From assembly GCF_017303215.1 (NCBI RefSeq), contig NZ_JAEMWU010000001.1:2046001-2110000 (forward strand): DNA of 64,000 nt. The letters run 5' to 3'. Position numbers and translations under genes: made by a program. This stretch comes from Microbacterium esteraromaticum (GTDB lineage Bacteria > Actinomycetota > Actinomycetes > Actinomycetales > Microbacteriaceae). Position 1 is the stretch's first letter. Each line of letters opens with the position of its first letter. A model generated the notes under the pieces. That model was given only the letters and a program-made list of their open reading frames with translations, did not search any database and had not been told where the DNA came from. Below, piece by piece: positions 24,647-34,120 of the stretch.

Positions 24647-25832
24647 CTACTCCGTGATCAGCGACCGCGCGGAGTTCGAGAAGGCCAGTCGCGCGCTGGC
24701 CGAGGGCGATGGGCCGGTCGCCGTCGATGTCGAGCGAGCATCGGGATTCCGGTACTCGCAGCGCGCATACCTGATCCAGGTATTCCGTCGCGACGCCGGG
24801 GTCTTCCTCTTCGACCCTCCCGCCATCGGTGACTTCAGCGCACTCCAGCGCGCCATCGGCGCCGAGGAGTGGGTGTTCCATGCGGCCAGCCAAGACCTGC
24901 CATCCCTACGCGAACTCGACCTCGAACCACCCCGCATCTTCGACACCGAGTTGGCATCGCGACTGCTCGGCAGCGACGGATTCGGCCTCGCCGCCGTCGT
25001 CGAGCACACGCTGGGCATCTCGCTGGCCAAGGCGCACTCGGCAGCCGACTGGTCCACCCGGCCGTTGCCGGCGCCGTGGCTCGAGTACGCTGCGCTCGAC
25101 GTCGTGCATCTGATCGACGTGCGAGACGCTCTCGTCGACGAACTCGCAGCTTCGCAGAAGACCGAGTACGCGGCGCAGGAGTTCGACGCCACCCTGCATC
25201 GGCCACCCAAGCCGCCGCGCGAAGAGCCATGGCGACGCCTCAGCGGTCTGCACAAGGTGCGCGGTGCCCGCCAACTCGCCGTCGCACGCGAGCTGTGGAC
25301 GGCACGGGAGGACTACGCCCGAGAGATCGACGCCGCACCGGGCCGTCTCGTGCCCGACCGCGCACTCCTGGCCGCTGTGCTCGCCTCCCCCACCTCGAAG
25401 CAGGCGCTCGCCGGCCTGAAGGAGTTCAACGGTCGCGCCAGCCGCACGCAACTGGATCGCTGGTGGGATGCCATCGCGCGCGGCCGCGCCACCGAGCAGC
25501 TGCCCCGCGAGCGGGTGCCCAGTGACTCCCTCCCGCCGCCTCGGGCGTGGGTGGACCGCAACCCCGAGGCCGATCTGCGACTGAAGGCCGCCCGACCGGT
25601 GGTCGAGGCGATCGCCGAAGAGCTGCACATGCCCACCGAGAACCTACTGACGCCCGAGCACCTGCGCCGGGTCGCCTGGCACCCGCCGGCGCTGACCGCG
25701 GATGCCATCGGCACCGCGCTCAGCGAACTCGGCGCGCGGCCCTGGCAGGTTGCGCATACCGCACAGAAGATCGCGGATGCCTTTGTAGAAGGCCCGCAAT
25801 CCACGACGGATGCCGACACGGCGGATTCGTAG
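24639..25832 (+). CDS. Ribonuclease D-like 3'-5' exonuclease with HRDC domain
   Basis: A 397-aa protein. The DEDDy exonuclease domain occupies about residues 1-180: VAVDVERASG (DxE), FHAASQDLPSL (second Asp) and YAALDVVHLIDVRDAL (Tyr and last Asp). An HRDC domain follows at about 205-285, and a second helical HRDC-like region lies in the C-terminal third. Expected role: 3' trimming of tRNA and other stable RNA. GTG start inside the DUF3000 gene; a longer open frame upstream is antisense or overlap noise. Confidence 0.9.
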   Translation: MADYSVISDRAEFEKASRALAEGDGPVAVDVERASGFRYSQRAYLIQVFRRDAGVFLFDPPAIGDFSALQRAIGAEEWVFHAASQDLPSLRELDLEPPRIFDTELASRLLGSDGFGLAAVVEHTLGISLAKAHSAADWSTRPLPAPWLEYAALDVVHLIDVRDALVDELAASQKTEYAAQEFDATLHRPPKPPREEPWRRLSGLHKVRGARQLAVARELWTAREDYAREIDAAPGRLVPDRALLAAVLASPTSKQALAGLKEFNGRASRTQLDRWWDAIARGRATEQLPRERVPSDSLPPPRAWVDRNPEADLRLKAARPVVEAIAEELHMPTENLLTPEHLRRVAWHPPALTADAIGTALSELGARPWQVAHTAQKIADAFVEGPQSTTDADTADS

Positions 25833-25905
25833 AGTCCGCCCAACCGATTCCCCCGCCACGACACGCACTCCTAGGCTGGTCGCATCCCCAACCTTTGGAG
25901 GCAGA

Positions 25906-27111
25906 GTGGCCGAGATCTCGGACGTCTACTTCGTCGATGGAGTGCGCACACCCTTCGGGCGCGCCGGCGAAAAGGGCATGTACTGGAACACCCGCGCAGA
26001 TGACCTCGCCGTGAAGGCGACCATCGGCCTGATGGAGCGCAACGCCGGGGTACCGGCCGAGCGCATCGACGATGTGGCAATCGCCGCGACGTCGCAGACC
26101 GGGGATCAGGGCCTCACCCTGGGCCGGTCGGTCGCGATCCTCGCCGGCCTTCCGCAGACCGTTCCCGGCCTCGCCGTCGAACGCATGTGCGCGGGCGCCA
26201 TGACGAGCGTGACGACCATGGCCGCATCGATCGGCATCGGCATGTACGACTTCGCGCTCGCCGGTGGTGTCGAGCACATGGGACACCACCCGATCGGCGG
26301 CAACGCCGACCCGAACCCGCGTTTCGTCGCCGAGAAGATGGTCGACCCGGGCGCACTGAACATGGGTGTCACGGCCGAGCGCCTGTTCGACCGCTTCCCG
26401 CACCTCACCAAGGAGCGCTCCGATCGTTTCGGCATGCTCAGCCAGCACAAGGTGCAGGCTGCGTACGACGCCGGCAAGATCCAGCCCGATCTCGTCTCTG
26501 TGGCGATCAAGGGCGCCGACGGAGCCTGGGGTCTGGCGACCGAGGACGAGGGGCGTCGCCCGGGCACGACCATGGACGACCTGGCCGCGCTGAAGACCCC
26601 GTTCCGGCCGCACGGTCGTGTCACCGCCGGCACGTCGTCCCCGCTGACCGACGGCGCGACCATGTCGCTTCTCGCCGGTGGCGGTGCGGTGAAGGAGCTC
26701 GGCCTGGCGCCGAAGATGCGGATGGTCTCGTTCGCCTTCGCCGGTGTGCAGCCCGAGATTATGGGCATCGGTCCGATCCCCTCGACCGAGAAGGCGCTCA
26801 AGAAGGCCGGTCTCACGATCGATGACATCGGTCTGTTCGAGCTGAACGAAGCCTTCGCCGTGCAGGTGATCTCGCTGCTCGATCACTTCGGCATCGCCGA
26901 TGACGACCCGCGGGTCAACCAGTGGGGCGGCGCGATCGCGCTGGGTCACCCGCTGGCAGCATCCGGAGTGCGTCTGATGATCCAGCTCGCGGCGCAGTTC
27001 GCCGAGCGCCCCGACGTGCGCTACGGCCTCACCGCGATGTGTGTCGGTCTCGGCCAGGGCGGTTCGGTCATCTGGGAGAACCCGCACTACGACGGAAAGA
27101 AGAAGAAGTGA
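25906..27111 (+). CDS. fadA: Acetyl-CoA acyltransferase (thiolase, FadA type)
   Basis: A 401-aa thiolase for the last step of fatty-acid beta-oxidation. Catalytic residues: C95 in ERMCAGAM, His in LNEAFAVQ and GGAIALGHPLAASG, and Cys in AMCVGLGQGG. GTG start 4 nt after GGAGG. It overlaps fadB by 4 nt, giving an FadAB complex operon in the order A-B. The KKKK tail at the C-terminus is common in actinobacterial FadA. Confidence 0.95.
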   Translation: MAEISDVYFVDGVRTPFGRAGEKGMYWNTRADDLAVKATIGLMERNAGVPAERIDDVAIAATSQTGDQGLTLGRSVAILAGLPQTVPGLAVERMCAGAMTSVTTMAASIGIGMYDFALAGGVEHMGHHPIGGNADPNPRFVAEKMVDPGALNMGVTAERLFDRFPHLTKERSDRFGMLSQHKVQAAYDAGKIQPDLVSVAIKGADGAWGLATEDEGRRPGTTMDDLAALKTPFRPHGRVTAGTSSPLTDGATMSLLAGGGAVKELGLAPKMRMVSFAFAGVQPEIMGIGPIPSTEKALKKAGLTIDDIGLFELNEAFAVQVISLLDHFGIADDDPRVNQWGGAIALGHPLAASGVRLMIQLAAQFAERPDVRYGLTAMCVGLGQGGSVIWENPHYDGKKKK

Positions 27112-29246
27112 GCTACGAGGACATCGACTTCTCGCCGATCATGGCCCTCACCGAGGGTGAGGTGATCACGCACTCCCCCGTGCGCGACATCCGCCTTCCC
27201 TCGGGCAAGGTGCTCGCGCTGATCACGCTCGACAACGGGCGCGACCACACCCGTCCGAACACGCTGGGTCCGGCGACGCTCACCGAGCTCGGTGAGACGC
27301 TCGACGCCCTCAAGGCGCGCGCCGCGTCTGGTGAGATCCAGGCCGTCGGCATCACCGGTAAGCAGTACATCCTCGCCGCCGGCGCCGACCTGTCCGACAT
27401 CAGCCGGGTCGGCTCGAAGGACAACGCTCGCCTGATCGCACAGCTGGGCCACAAGGTGATCGGGTCGCTGTCCGATCTCGGTGTGCCGTCCTTCGCATTC
27501 GTCAACGGACTGGCGCTGGGCGGCGGCATGGAGATCGCGCTGAACTCCACCTACCGCACCGTCGATGCTTCGGCGGCCGCCTTGGCTCTGCCCGAGGTCT
27601 TCCTCGGCATCATCCCCGGCTGGGGCGGCGCCTACCTGGTGCCGAACCTGATCGGCATCGAAAACGCCCTCGAGGTCGTCATCTCGAACCCGCTCAAGCA
27701 GAACCGCATGCTCAAGCCGCAGCAGGCGTTCGAGCTGGGGCTCATGGACGCCATCTTCCCGGCGGCGAACTTCCTCGAGAACTCGCTGGCCTGGGCCGAC
27801 GCTGTGCTGGGCGGCAAGAAGGTCGAGCGCAAGAACGCCCCCGGCAAGATCGAGCGCACCGTGAAGTGGCCCGTCGCCATCAAGATGGCGCGCACCATGC
27901 TCGAGTCGAAGATCGGCACCGTGCCGCGCTCGCCCTATGTCGCGCTCGACCTGCTCGACAAGGCCCGCAGCGGCACGAAGGCAGAGGGTTTCGCCCGTGA
28001 GGACGAGGCTCTGGCCGAGCTCGTGACCGGCGACCAGTTCGCCGCGTCGATGTACGCGTTCGATCTGGTGCAGAAGCGCGCGAAGCGTCCGGTCGGCGCA
28101 CCCGACAAGACGCTGGCGAAGAAGGTCACCAAGGTCGGCATCATCGGTGCGGGCCTCATGGCCAGCCAGTTCGCCCTGCTGTTCGTGCGCCGCCTGCAGG
28201 TGCCGGTGCTGATCACCGATCTGGATCAGGCCCGCGTCGACAAGGGCGTGGCATACATCCACGATGAAATCGGCAAGCTCGAGGCCAAGGGCCGCGTCGA
28301 CGCCGACACCGCGAACCAGCTGCGTTCGCTGGTGACGGGAACCACCGACAAGAGCCTGTATGCGGACTGCGACTTCGTCATCGAGGCCGTGTTCGAAGAG
28401 GTCGGCGTCAAGCAGCAGGTGTTCGGTGAGATCGAGAAGATCGTCGCCGAGGACGCCATCCTCGCCACCAACACGTCGTCGCTGTCGGTCGAAGAGATCG
28501 GTGCGAAGCTCGCCAATCCCGAGCGCCTGGTCGGCTTCCACTTCTTCAACCCGGTCGCGGTGATGCCGCTGATCGAGGTCGTGAAGACGCCGCACACCAG
28601 CGAAGCGGCGCTGTCGACCGCGTTCGTGGTCGCGAAGGGCCTCGGCAAGAACGCCGTTCTCACCGCAGACGCCCCTGGGTTCGTGGTGAACCGCCTGCTG
28701 GCAAAGGTCATGGGCGAGGCAGCACGTGCCGTGTACGAGGGCACGCCGATCGCCGAGGTCGAGAAGGCCTTCGGTCCGCTCGGCCTGCCGATGGGCCCGT
28801 TCCAGCTGATCGATCTGGTCGGCTGGAAGGTCGCCGCGCACGTGCAGGACACCATGGTGCGCGCGTTCCCCGAGCGTTTCTACGCCAACGAGAACTTCCA
28901 TGCTCTGGCCGAGCTGGACGCGATCGTCGAGAAGGACAAGGGCGGACGCGTCACCGGCTGGACCAACGCCGCCGAGAAGGTGCTCAAGGGCGCCGTCGGC
29001 TCGTCGCCGGCGGATGCTGGCACCATCCTGATGCGTGTGCAGGACGGCCTGGCGCAGGAGATCCGCATCATGCTGGACGAGGGCGTCGTGCCCGAGGTCG
29101 AGGACATCGACCTGTGCCTGATCCTGGGCGCGGGTTGGCCGTTCATCGACGGCGGCGCTTCGCCGTACCTTGACCGCGAGGGTGCGTCCGAGCGCGTGTT
29201 CGGCGGAACGTTCCACACGCCGCCGATCCGCGGCATCGAGGCCTGA
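27108..29246 (+). CDS. fadB: Multifunctional fatty-acid oxidation protein FadB (enoyl-CoA hydratase / 3-hydroxyacyl-CoA dehydrogenase)
   Basis: A 712-aa fusion. Residues about 30-290: crotonase domain with GGGMEIALNSTYR and LPEVFLGIIPGWGG, which carry the two catalytic Glu. Residues about 340-520: NAD-binding 3-hydroxyacyl-CoA dehydrogenase (VGIIGAGLMASQFA; second-domain motif GFHFFNPVAVMPLIEVV with the catalytic His). The C-terminal dehydrogenase repeats follow (DAPGFVVNRLLAKVM, GPFQLIDLVG). GTG start in a GTGA overlap with fadA. Confidence 0.95.
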   Translation: MSYEDIDFSPIMALTEGEVITHSPVRDIRLPSGKVLALITLDNGRDHTRPNTLGPATLTELGETLDALKARAASGEIQAVGITGKQYILAAGADLSDISRVGSKDNARLIAQLGHKVIGSLSDLGVPSFAFVNGLALGGGMEIALNSTYRTVDASAAALALPEVFLGIIPGWGGAYLVPNLIGIENALEVVISNPLKQNRMLKPQQAFELGLMDAIFPAANFLENSLAWADAVLGGKKVERKNAPGKIERTVKWPVAIKMARTMLESKIGTVPRSPYVALDLLDKARSGTKAEGFAREDEALAELVTGDQFAASMYAFDLVQKRAKRPVGAPDKTLAKKVTKVGIIGAGLMASQFALLFVRRLQVPVLITDLDQARVDKGVAYIHDEIGKLEAKGRVDADTANQLRSLVTGTTDKSLYADCDFVIEAVFEEVGVKQQVFGEIEKIVAEDAILATNTSSLSVEEIGAKLANPERLVGFHFFNPVAVMPLIEVVKTPHTSEAALSTAFVVAKGLGKNAVLTADAPGFVVNRLLAKVMGEAARAVYEGTPIAEVEKAFGPLGLPMGPFQLIDLVGWKVAAHVQDTMVRAFPERFYANENFHALAELDAIVEKDKGGRVTGWTNAAEKVLKGAVGSSPADAGTILMRVQDGLAQEIRIMLDEGVVPEVEDIDLCLILGAGWPFIDGGASPYLDREGASERVFGGTFHTPPIRGIEA

Positions 29247-29261
29247 CCGCCTGAACCGCAC

Positions 29262-29296
29262 GAAGCCCCGTCGACTTTTGCAGTCGGCGGGGCTTC
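29262..29296. terminator. Bidirectional terminator between fadB and the GMC oxidoreductase gene
   Basis: GAAGCCCCGTCGAC and GTCGGCGGGGCTTC form a 14-bp stem with one G-U pair and a 7-nt loop. It lies between two convergent genes (stops at 29246 and 29322). Confidence 0.9.
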
Positions 29297-29321
29297 GTCG
29301 TTCCGGCGAGGATTCCCGGAC

Positions 29322-30941
29322 TCAGCGCTGCGCAGGCCTGGTGTCGCGGTCACCGCGCTCGGGCCAGTGCGCGAGGGCTCGTTCGGCGAGGGCCGTGATC
29401 GTCAGCGACGGGTTGACACCCGGGTTGGCGGGCACGGCGGACCCGTCGACGATGTGCAGCCCCGGGTATCCCCAGACCCGGTGGTAGGCGTCGATGACGC
29501 CCTGCTCCGGGCTGTCGGAGATCACAGCGCCGCCGAGGAAGTGCGCGGTCAGCGGGATGCCGAAGACTTCGGGCCACGACCCCCGTGCCTCGGAGCGCAC
29601 GCCGGTCTCGGCCTGCATCCGCCGGGCGATCGCCTCGACGGCGGCATGCGCCTGCGGCAGGTGTGTGGGGTTCGGCTCGCCGTGTCCCTGTGCGCTGGTC
29701 AGCACCCGACGGCCGAAGCGTCGCCTGAGCGACAGGGTGAGTGAGTTGTCGGCGGTCTGCATGACCAGCGCGATGATCCCCCGCTCGCTCCAGCGGTGCA
29801 GCGAGGCCAGCCGCAGTTGCCGGATCGGATGCCGCAGTACGCGGCCCACGACGGCGCCGAAGCGTCGTAGCAGGCCCCGGTCCCCCGGCACCAGAACGGT
29901 CGCCAGCGCGCCCATCAGGTTCGATCCCGGCCCGTAGCGCACGTTCTCGACGTGGGTGCGCTCATCGACGTGGAACGAGGTGGTTATCGCGACCCCGTCG
30001 GCGAGGCCGGCACTCTCGGGCACGCGTGCCGCGACGGCACCGTCGAGCGCTTCCGAGTTGGTACGGGTGAGGCGCCCGAGAGCCCCGGAGAGGGCGGGCA
30101 GTGCATCGGATGCCCGCATCCGGTGCAGGAGTTGCTGCGTGCCCCACGTGCCCGCGGCGAACACCACCTGCTCGGCGTGCAGGGTTCGCCTGTCACGCCG
30201 GAACCAGGCACCGCTGCGCTGGGTGGTGACGACAAAGCCGCCCGACGGGTGCTCGCGCACGTCCGTCACGGTGCGCATCGGCTCGATGATCGCGCCCTGG
30301 CGCTCTGCGAGGGCCAGGTAGTTCTTCATCAGGGTGTTCTTGGCCCCGACGCGACACCCCACCATGCAGTTGCCGCACAGCGTGCACCCGGTGCGGGCGG
30401 GTCCGGCACCGTCGAAATAGGGATCGGGCACGGTGACGCCCGGCATGCCGAGGAAGACGCCGACGGGTGCCTTGCGGAAGCTGTCCTCGACGCCGAGGTC
30501 CGCGGCGGCGCCGCGCATGATGCGTTCGACGGGACCGGTGTGCGGGTAGTGCTCGACCACACCCAGCATCCGCTTCGCGGTCGCGTAGTGCGGCGACAGC
30601 TCGTCCTGCCAGCGCACGTCGGCAGGCCACTGCGGGTCGGCGAAGAACGCCGCCCCGGGCTCGTAGAGCGTGTTGGCGTAGTTGAGCGACCCGCCGCCGA
30701 CGCCCGCGCCGGCGAGGATCATCACGTGCGGCAGCCGATGGATGCGCTGCACACCGTGGCATCCGATTCCCGGTGCCCACAGGTATCGGCGCACGTCCCA
30801 CGAGGTCTTCGCGAAGTCGTCGTCCTCGAACCGGCGGCCGGCCTCTAGGACCCGCACCCGGTAGCCCTTCTCACTCAGTCGCAGCGCCGCGACCGATCCG
30901 CCAAAGCCCGAGCCGATCACGGCGACGTCCACATCAGGCAT
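29322..30941 (-). CDS. GMC-family oxidoreductase (cholesterol-oxidase-like flavoprotein)
   Basis: A 539-aa FAD enzyme. N-terminal dinucleotide motif IGSGFGGSVAALRLSEKGY; a Cys-rich segment CTLCGNCMVGCRVGAKNT; C-terminal GMC signature GSAVPANPGVNPSLTITALAERAL. Closest in layout to the cholesterol oxidase/4Fe-4S-like GMC subgroup. Substrate unknown; a sterol or hydroxylipid is plausible because of the lipid genes beside it. The ATG overlaps the lipid kinase gene by 8 nt. Confidence 0.88.
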   Translation of the reverse strand: MPDVDVAVIGSGFGGSVAALRLSEKGYRVRVLEAGRRFEDDDFAKTSWDVRRYLWAPGIGCHGVQRIHRLPHVMILAGAGVGGGSLNYANTLYEPGAAFFADPQWPADVRWQDELSPHYATAKRMLGVVEHYPHTGPVERIMRGAAADLGVEDSFRKAPVGVFLGMPGVTVPDPYFDGAGPARTGCTLCGNCMVGCRVGAKNTLMKNYLALAERQGAIIEPMRTVTDVREHPSGGFVVTTQRSGAWFRRDRRTLHAEQVVFAAGTWGTQQLLHRMRASDALPALSGALGRLTRTNSEALDGAVAARVPESAGLADGVAITTSFHVDERTHVENVRYGPGSNLMGALATVLVPGDRGLLRRFGAVVGRVLRHPIRQLRLASLHRWSERGIIALVMQTADNSLTLSLRRRFGRRVLTSAQGHGEPNPTHLPQAHAAVEAIARRMQAETGVRSEARGSWPEVFGIPLTAHFLGGAVISDSPEQGVIDAYHRVWGYPGLHIVDGSAVPANPGVNPSLTITALAERALAHWPERGDRDTRPAQR

Positions 30942-31854
30942 CCGACTCCCCCTCACTCAACGGCACGAGCATACGCAGCGCCGCGGGCCGCACGGTGATG
31001 CGGCACTCCCCCGCGCCGACGCGCTCGCCGTCGGCGTAGACCACCAGACCCGGCGCCGACACGCTCACCTGCTGGGCGCGCCGGTGGATCACCTCCGGGC
31101 GGGTGAGGTGACGGCCCTGCAGCAGCAGCGGGAACAGTCTGAGTAGACGCAGTCGCGTCAGCGGAACCACATGCACGACGTCCAGAGCGCCATCGTCCGG
31201 AGCGGCACCGGCGCACACCGGCATCCCCCCGCCGTAGCTAGCGGTGTTGCCGACCGCGATCAGAGTGCCGGGCGCAGCCGTCTGAGGTCCGCCATCGACC
31301 TCGACGCGGAAGTCCATCGGCTGCAGCCTGATCAGTTCGATCAGCAGTGCCAGGTAGTAGCGCAGAGCGCCTCGCGGCCAGCGCAGCCGGTTGGTGCGGT
31401 CGCTGACCTTGGCATCGAAGCCGAGGGCGGCGACAGAGAGGAACGGTGTCGTCCTGCCCTCGCTGTGCACCTCGCCGACGTCGATCAGGCGCGTGCGACC
31501 GCGCACCGCCACGCTCACGGCGGCCGTCGCGTCACCGCGTGGCAGCCCCAGCGCGCGGGCGAGATCGTTGCCGGTCCCCGCGGGCACCAGAGCGATCGGC
31601 ACCTCGGCGGCGGCGAGCACATCGATGATGCCCGAGAGCGTGCCATCCCCGCCGACGACCACGAGGGCATCCGGCTTCTCTGCGACGGCCTCCTCAGCCA
31701 GGCGCCGGGTCTCGGCCGGTGAACCACCGGAGTAGACCTGCACCTGCGCACCGTCGGCGCGCAGCGCCGCGATCGCCTCGTCGGCTGCCCGACGGCCCCG
31801 CCCCTTGCCGGATTGCGGGTTGGCGACGACCGCGATCCGGCGCACCGGGATCAC
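30934..31854 (-). CDS. Diacylglycerol kinase-family lipid kinase
   Basis: A 306-aa DagK/YegS-type kinase: NPQSGKGRG phosphate loop, VVVGGDGTLSGII (catalytic GGDG), PAGTGNDLARALG, and SVAALGFDAKV. Expected to phosphorylate diacylglycerol or a related lipid. M. tuberculosis Rv2252, in the same gene order, is a diacylglycerol kinase. The GTG start overlaps the flavoprotein stop by 4 nt. Confidence 0.9.
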   Translation of the reverse strand: MIPVRRIAVVANPQSGKGRGRRAADEAIAALRADGAQVQVYSGGSPAETRRLAEEAVAEKPDALVVVGGDGTLSGIIDVLAAAEVPIALVPAGTGNDLARALGLPRGDATAAVSVAVRGRTRLIDVGEVHSEGRTTPFLSVAALGFDAKVSDRTNRLRWPRGALRYYLALLIELIRLQPMDFRVEVDGGPQTAAPGTLIAVGNTASYGGGMPVCAGAAPDDGALDVVHVVPLTRLRLLRLFPLLLQGRHLTRPEVIHRRAQQVSVSAPGLVVYADGERVGAGECRITVRPAALRMLVPLSEGESDA

Positions 31855-33491
31855 GTCGCCGACCCGAGCGGTGCGATCACGGCACCGGGGTTGAGAATGC
31901 CGTGCGGGTCGAGTTCGCGTTTGATGGCGGACAGGATGCGGATGCCGGTCTCGCCGATCTCCTCGGCCAGCCAGGGGGCGTGATCGCGGCCAACGGCATG
32001 GTGGTGGCTGATGGTCCCGCCGGCCGAGATGATCGCGTCGTTGACCTTCGCCTTGATGCCGTCCCAGACCGCGAGCTGGTCGCCGCGCACCCCGGCCAGC
32101 ACGGTGAAGTACAGCGACGCGCCCGTCGGGTAGATGTGCGAGATGTGGCACATGACGTAGCTCTTGGCACCGGCATCCGAGAATCCCTGCCGCAGGGCGT
32201 CCTCGACAGCCTGACGCAGGCCGGCCAGGTTCGACCAGGTCGTCGCGGTCTCGAGCGTCTCGCAGAACACGCCGGCATCGAGCAGCGAGTCACGCAGGTA
32301 CGGGCCGTCGAAGCGCGTCTGCAGCCAGTCCTCGGCCGCGCCCTCTCCGGAGGAGGTTCCGCCGGCGGCGCGCATCAGCTTGCTCGCCCTCGCACGCCGG
32401 ACAGCGATGTCGTCGCCCTCGTACACGGTCACGGCGCTCGCGCCCTTAGCCAAGGCGCGGCCGATCTTGCCGACCTGGGCGAGGCTGACGGCGGTCTCGG
32501 CCTCATCCGACAGCCGGATCACCGTCGGGCCGCCCCCGCCCTGGGCGACGCGCCGCAGCGCGTCGGCCCCGGACGCGAAATCGGGGAACGTCCACGACTC
32601 GAACACGCGGTCACGCGGGATCGGATGCACACGCACGCGCACCTCGGTGATGACCCCGAAGATCCCCTCGGAGCCGAGGAAGACCCGGATGAGGTCGGGG
32701 CCGGCCGCCGAGCCCGGCGAACGCCCCAGCTCGATGTCGCCGGTCGGGGTCGCGACGCGAAGCCCGGTGACCATGGTGTCGAAGCGGCCGTTGCCTGCGG
32801 AGTTCTGGCCCGACGACCGGGCCGCCGCGAATCCGCCGATCGTCGCGTACCGGAAGCTCTGCGGGAAGTGCCCGAGTTCGTACCCCACGGCGGCCAGCAG
32901 TTCTTCGGCGACGGGTCCGGTGGTTCCGGATGCGAGCACCGCTTCGCCGCTGAACTCGTCGAACCGCAGCAGCCCGCTCAGTCGGTGCAGGTCGAGGCTG
33001 ATGACGGAGCGCTGCGCTCCGCGCTCGGGGTCGAGGGCGCCGACGACGCTCGTACCGCCGCCGTACGGAATGACGGCGATGCCGCGCTCGACGGCGACAG
33101 CCAGCACAGCGCTGACCTCGGCATGATCCGCGGGTTGCACGACAGCATCCGGGGCATTCTGATCGTGCGCGCGGCGGCGCAGCAGGTCCGGCGTCGAGCG
33201 TCCGCCCGCGTGCCGGATGCGCGCCTCGGCGCTCGTGTCGACGTGCTCGGCGCCCACGACATCGCGTAGCGCTGCAAGGTCATCGTGCTCTAGCGCGGAT
33301 GCGGGTAGCCGAACCTCGGCCAGGGTCGCGGCGGGCTCGGGCCGGTGAATGCGCCCCAACAGAAGAGGGATCAGGCTGCGCACCGCGAAAGAGAGGTCTT
33401 TCGCCTTGGCGGGATCGCCCCAGCCGTTCCAGCGCATCAGAGGTGCGGCGCTCGGAGCGGGTCCGGTCTCCCTGGGCTTCACATCGTCCAT
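31851..33491 (-). CDS. FAD-binding oxidase, alkyldihydroxyacetonephosphate synthase (AGPS)-like
   Basis: A 546-aa vanillyl-alcohol-oxidase-family flavoprotein with a PCMH FAD domain (VIPYGGGTSVVGAL; ATIGGFAAARSSGQNSAGNGRF). The C-terminal half carries features of AGPS: HISHIYPTGASLYF (active-site Tyr region) and ISHHHAVGRDH with the triple His at 496-498. AGPS exchanges the acyl group of acyl-DHAP for an alkyl ether. Sequence supports an AGPS-like reaction; the real product is unproven. Divergent from the TetR gene, 20 bp between starts. Confidence 0.85.
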   Translation of the reverse strand: MDDVKPRETGPAPSAAPLMRWNGWGDPAKAKDLSFAVRSLIPLLLGRIHRPEPAATLAEVRLPASALEHDDLAALRDVVGAEHVDTSAEARIRHAGGRSTPDLLRRRAHDQNAPDAVVQPADHAEVSAVLAVAVERGIAVIPYGGGTSVVGALDPERGAQRSVISLDLHRLSGLLRFDEFSGEAVLASGTTGPVAEELLAAVGYELGHFPQSFRYATIGGFAAARSSGQNSAGNGRFDTMVTGLRVATPTGDIELGRSPGSAAGPDLIRVFLGSEGIFGVITEVRVRVHPIPRDRVFESWTFPDFASGADALRRVAQGGGGPTVIRLSDEAETAVSLAQVGKIGRALAKGASAVTVYEGDDIAVRRARASKLMRAAGGTSSGEGAAEDWLQTRFDGPYLRDSLLDAGVFCETLETATTWSNLAGLRQAVEDALRQGFSDAGAKSYVMCHISHIYPTGASLYFTVLAGVRGDQLAVWDGIKAKVNDAIISAGGTISHHHAVGRDHAPWLAEEIGETGIRILSAIKRELDPHGILNPGAVIAPLGSAT

Positions 33492-33511
33492 GCGTTACAG
33501 TGTGACAGATC

Positions 33512-34120
33512 ATGGAAGAACGTCAACCAACGGGCGGATCCGCCGCGCTTTCGTCACCGGAATGGGATGCGACGCAGACGCGCATCCTCGATGCCGCGGA
33601 TGCCCTCCTGCAGCGCCGCGGTGTGCACGGCCTGACCGTCGCCGAACTCAGCCGGCGCGCCGGTCTCAGCAGGCCGACGATCTACCGCAACTGGGACGAC
33701 GCCGACGACGTGGTGCGCTCGGCACTGCTGCGACGCGTGATCGGCATCCTCGACGATCTTCCCCATCCCGTGCGCTCGCGCGCCGAACTCGTCGACAGCG
33801 TCCTGACGTTCATCAGTCGGTTCCGCGCCGACGCGGTGTACGCGCGACTGCTCGCCGACGAACCCGAATCGTTCACGCGCTACACGCTGCAGCGCGTCGG
33901 CCAGAGTCAGCGCAGGATCCTGCGGTGGCTGGCCGCAGCCATCGGCAGCGCACAGCACGGCGACGACGTACGCGGCGACTCCCCCGATGACATGGCTGTG
34001 ATGCTGCTGCTGATCGCCCAGTCCGCCGTGCTCTCGCACGGCACCGTCGCCGAGCTCATCGACGAGGCGGCCTGGCAGCACGAGCTGCGCGCGGCGCTGG
34101 ACGGATACCTGCGCCCATGA
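33512..34120 (+). CDS. TetR-family transcriptional regulator
   Basis: A 202-aa regulator with an N-terminal HTH (ILDAADALLQRRGVHGLTVAELSRRAGLSRPTIYRNWDD) and a helical ligand-binding C-terminus. It is coupled to glpD by an ATGA overlap and is divergent from the AGPS-like/kinase/GMC operon. It probably controls the short shared promoter region (33492-33511), which contains the repeat TTACA/TGACA and a TACAGT -10-like hexamer. The ligand may be glycerol-derived or a lipid; this is inferred. Confidence 0.88.
   Translation: MEERQPTGGSAALSSPEWDATQTRILDAADALLQRRGVHGLTVAELSRRAGLSRPTIYRNWDDADDVVRSALLRRVIGILDDLPHPVRSRAELVDSVLTFISRFRADAVYARLLADEPESFTRYTLQRVGQSQRRILRWLAAAIGSAQHGDDVRGDSPDDMAVMLLLIAQSAVLSHGTVAELIDEAAWQHELRAALDGYLRP

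Noticed and set aside
27087..29261. A 724-codon open frame on the minus strand, antisense to fadB
   Set aside because: No recognisable domain; the sense strand encodes a complete FadB with both catalytic domains.
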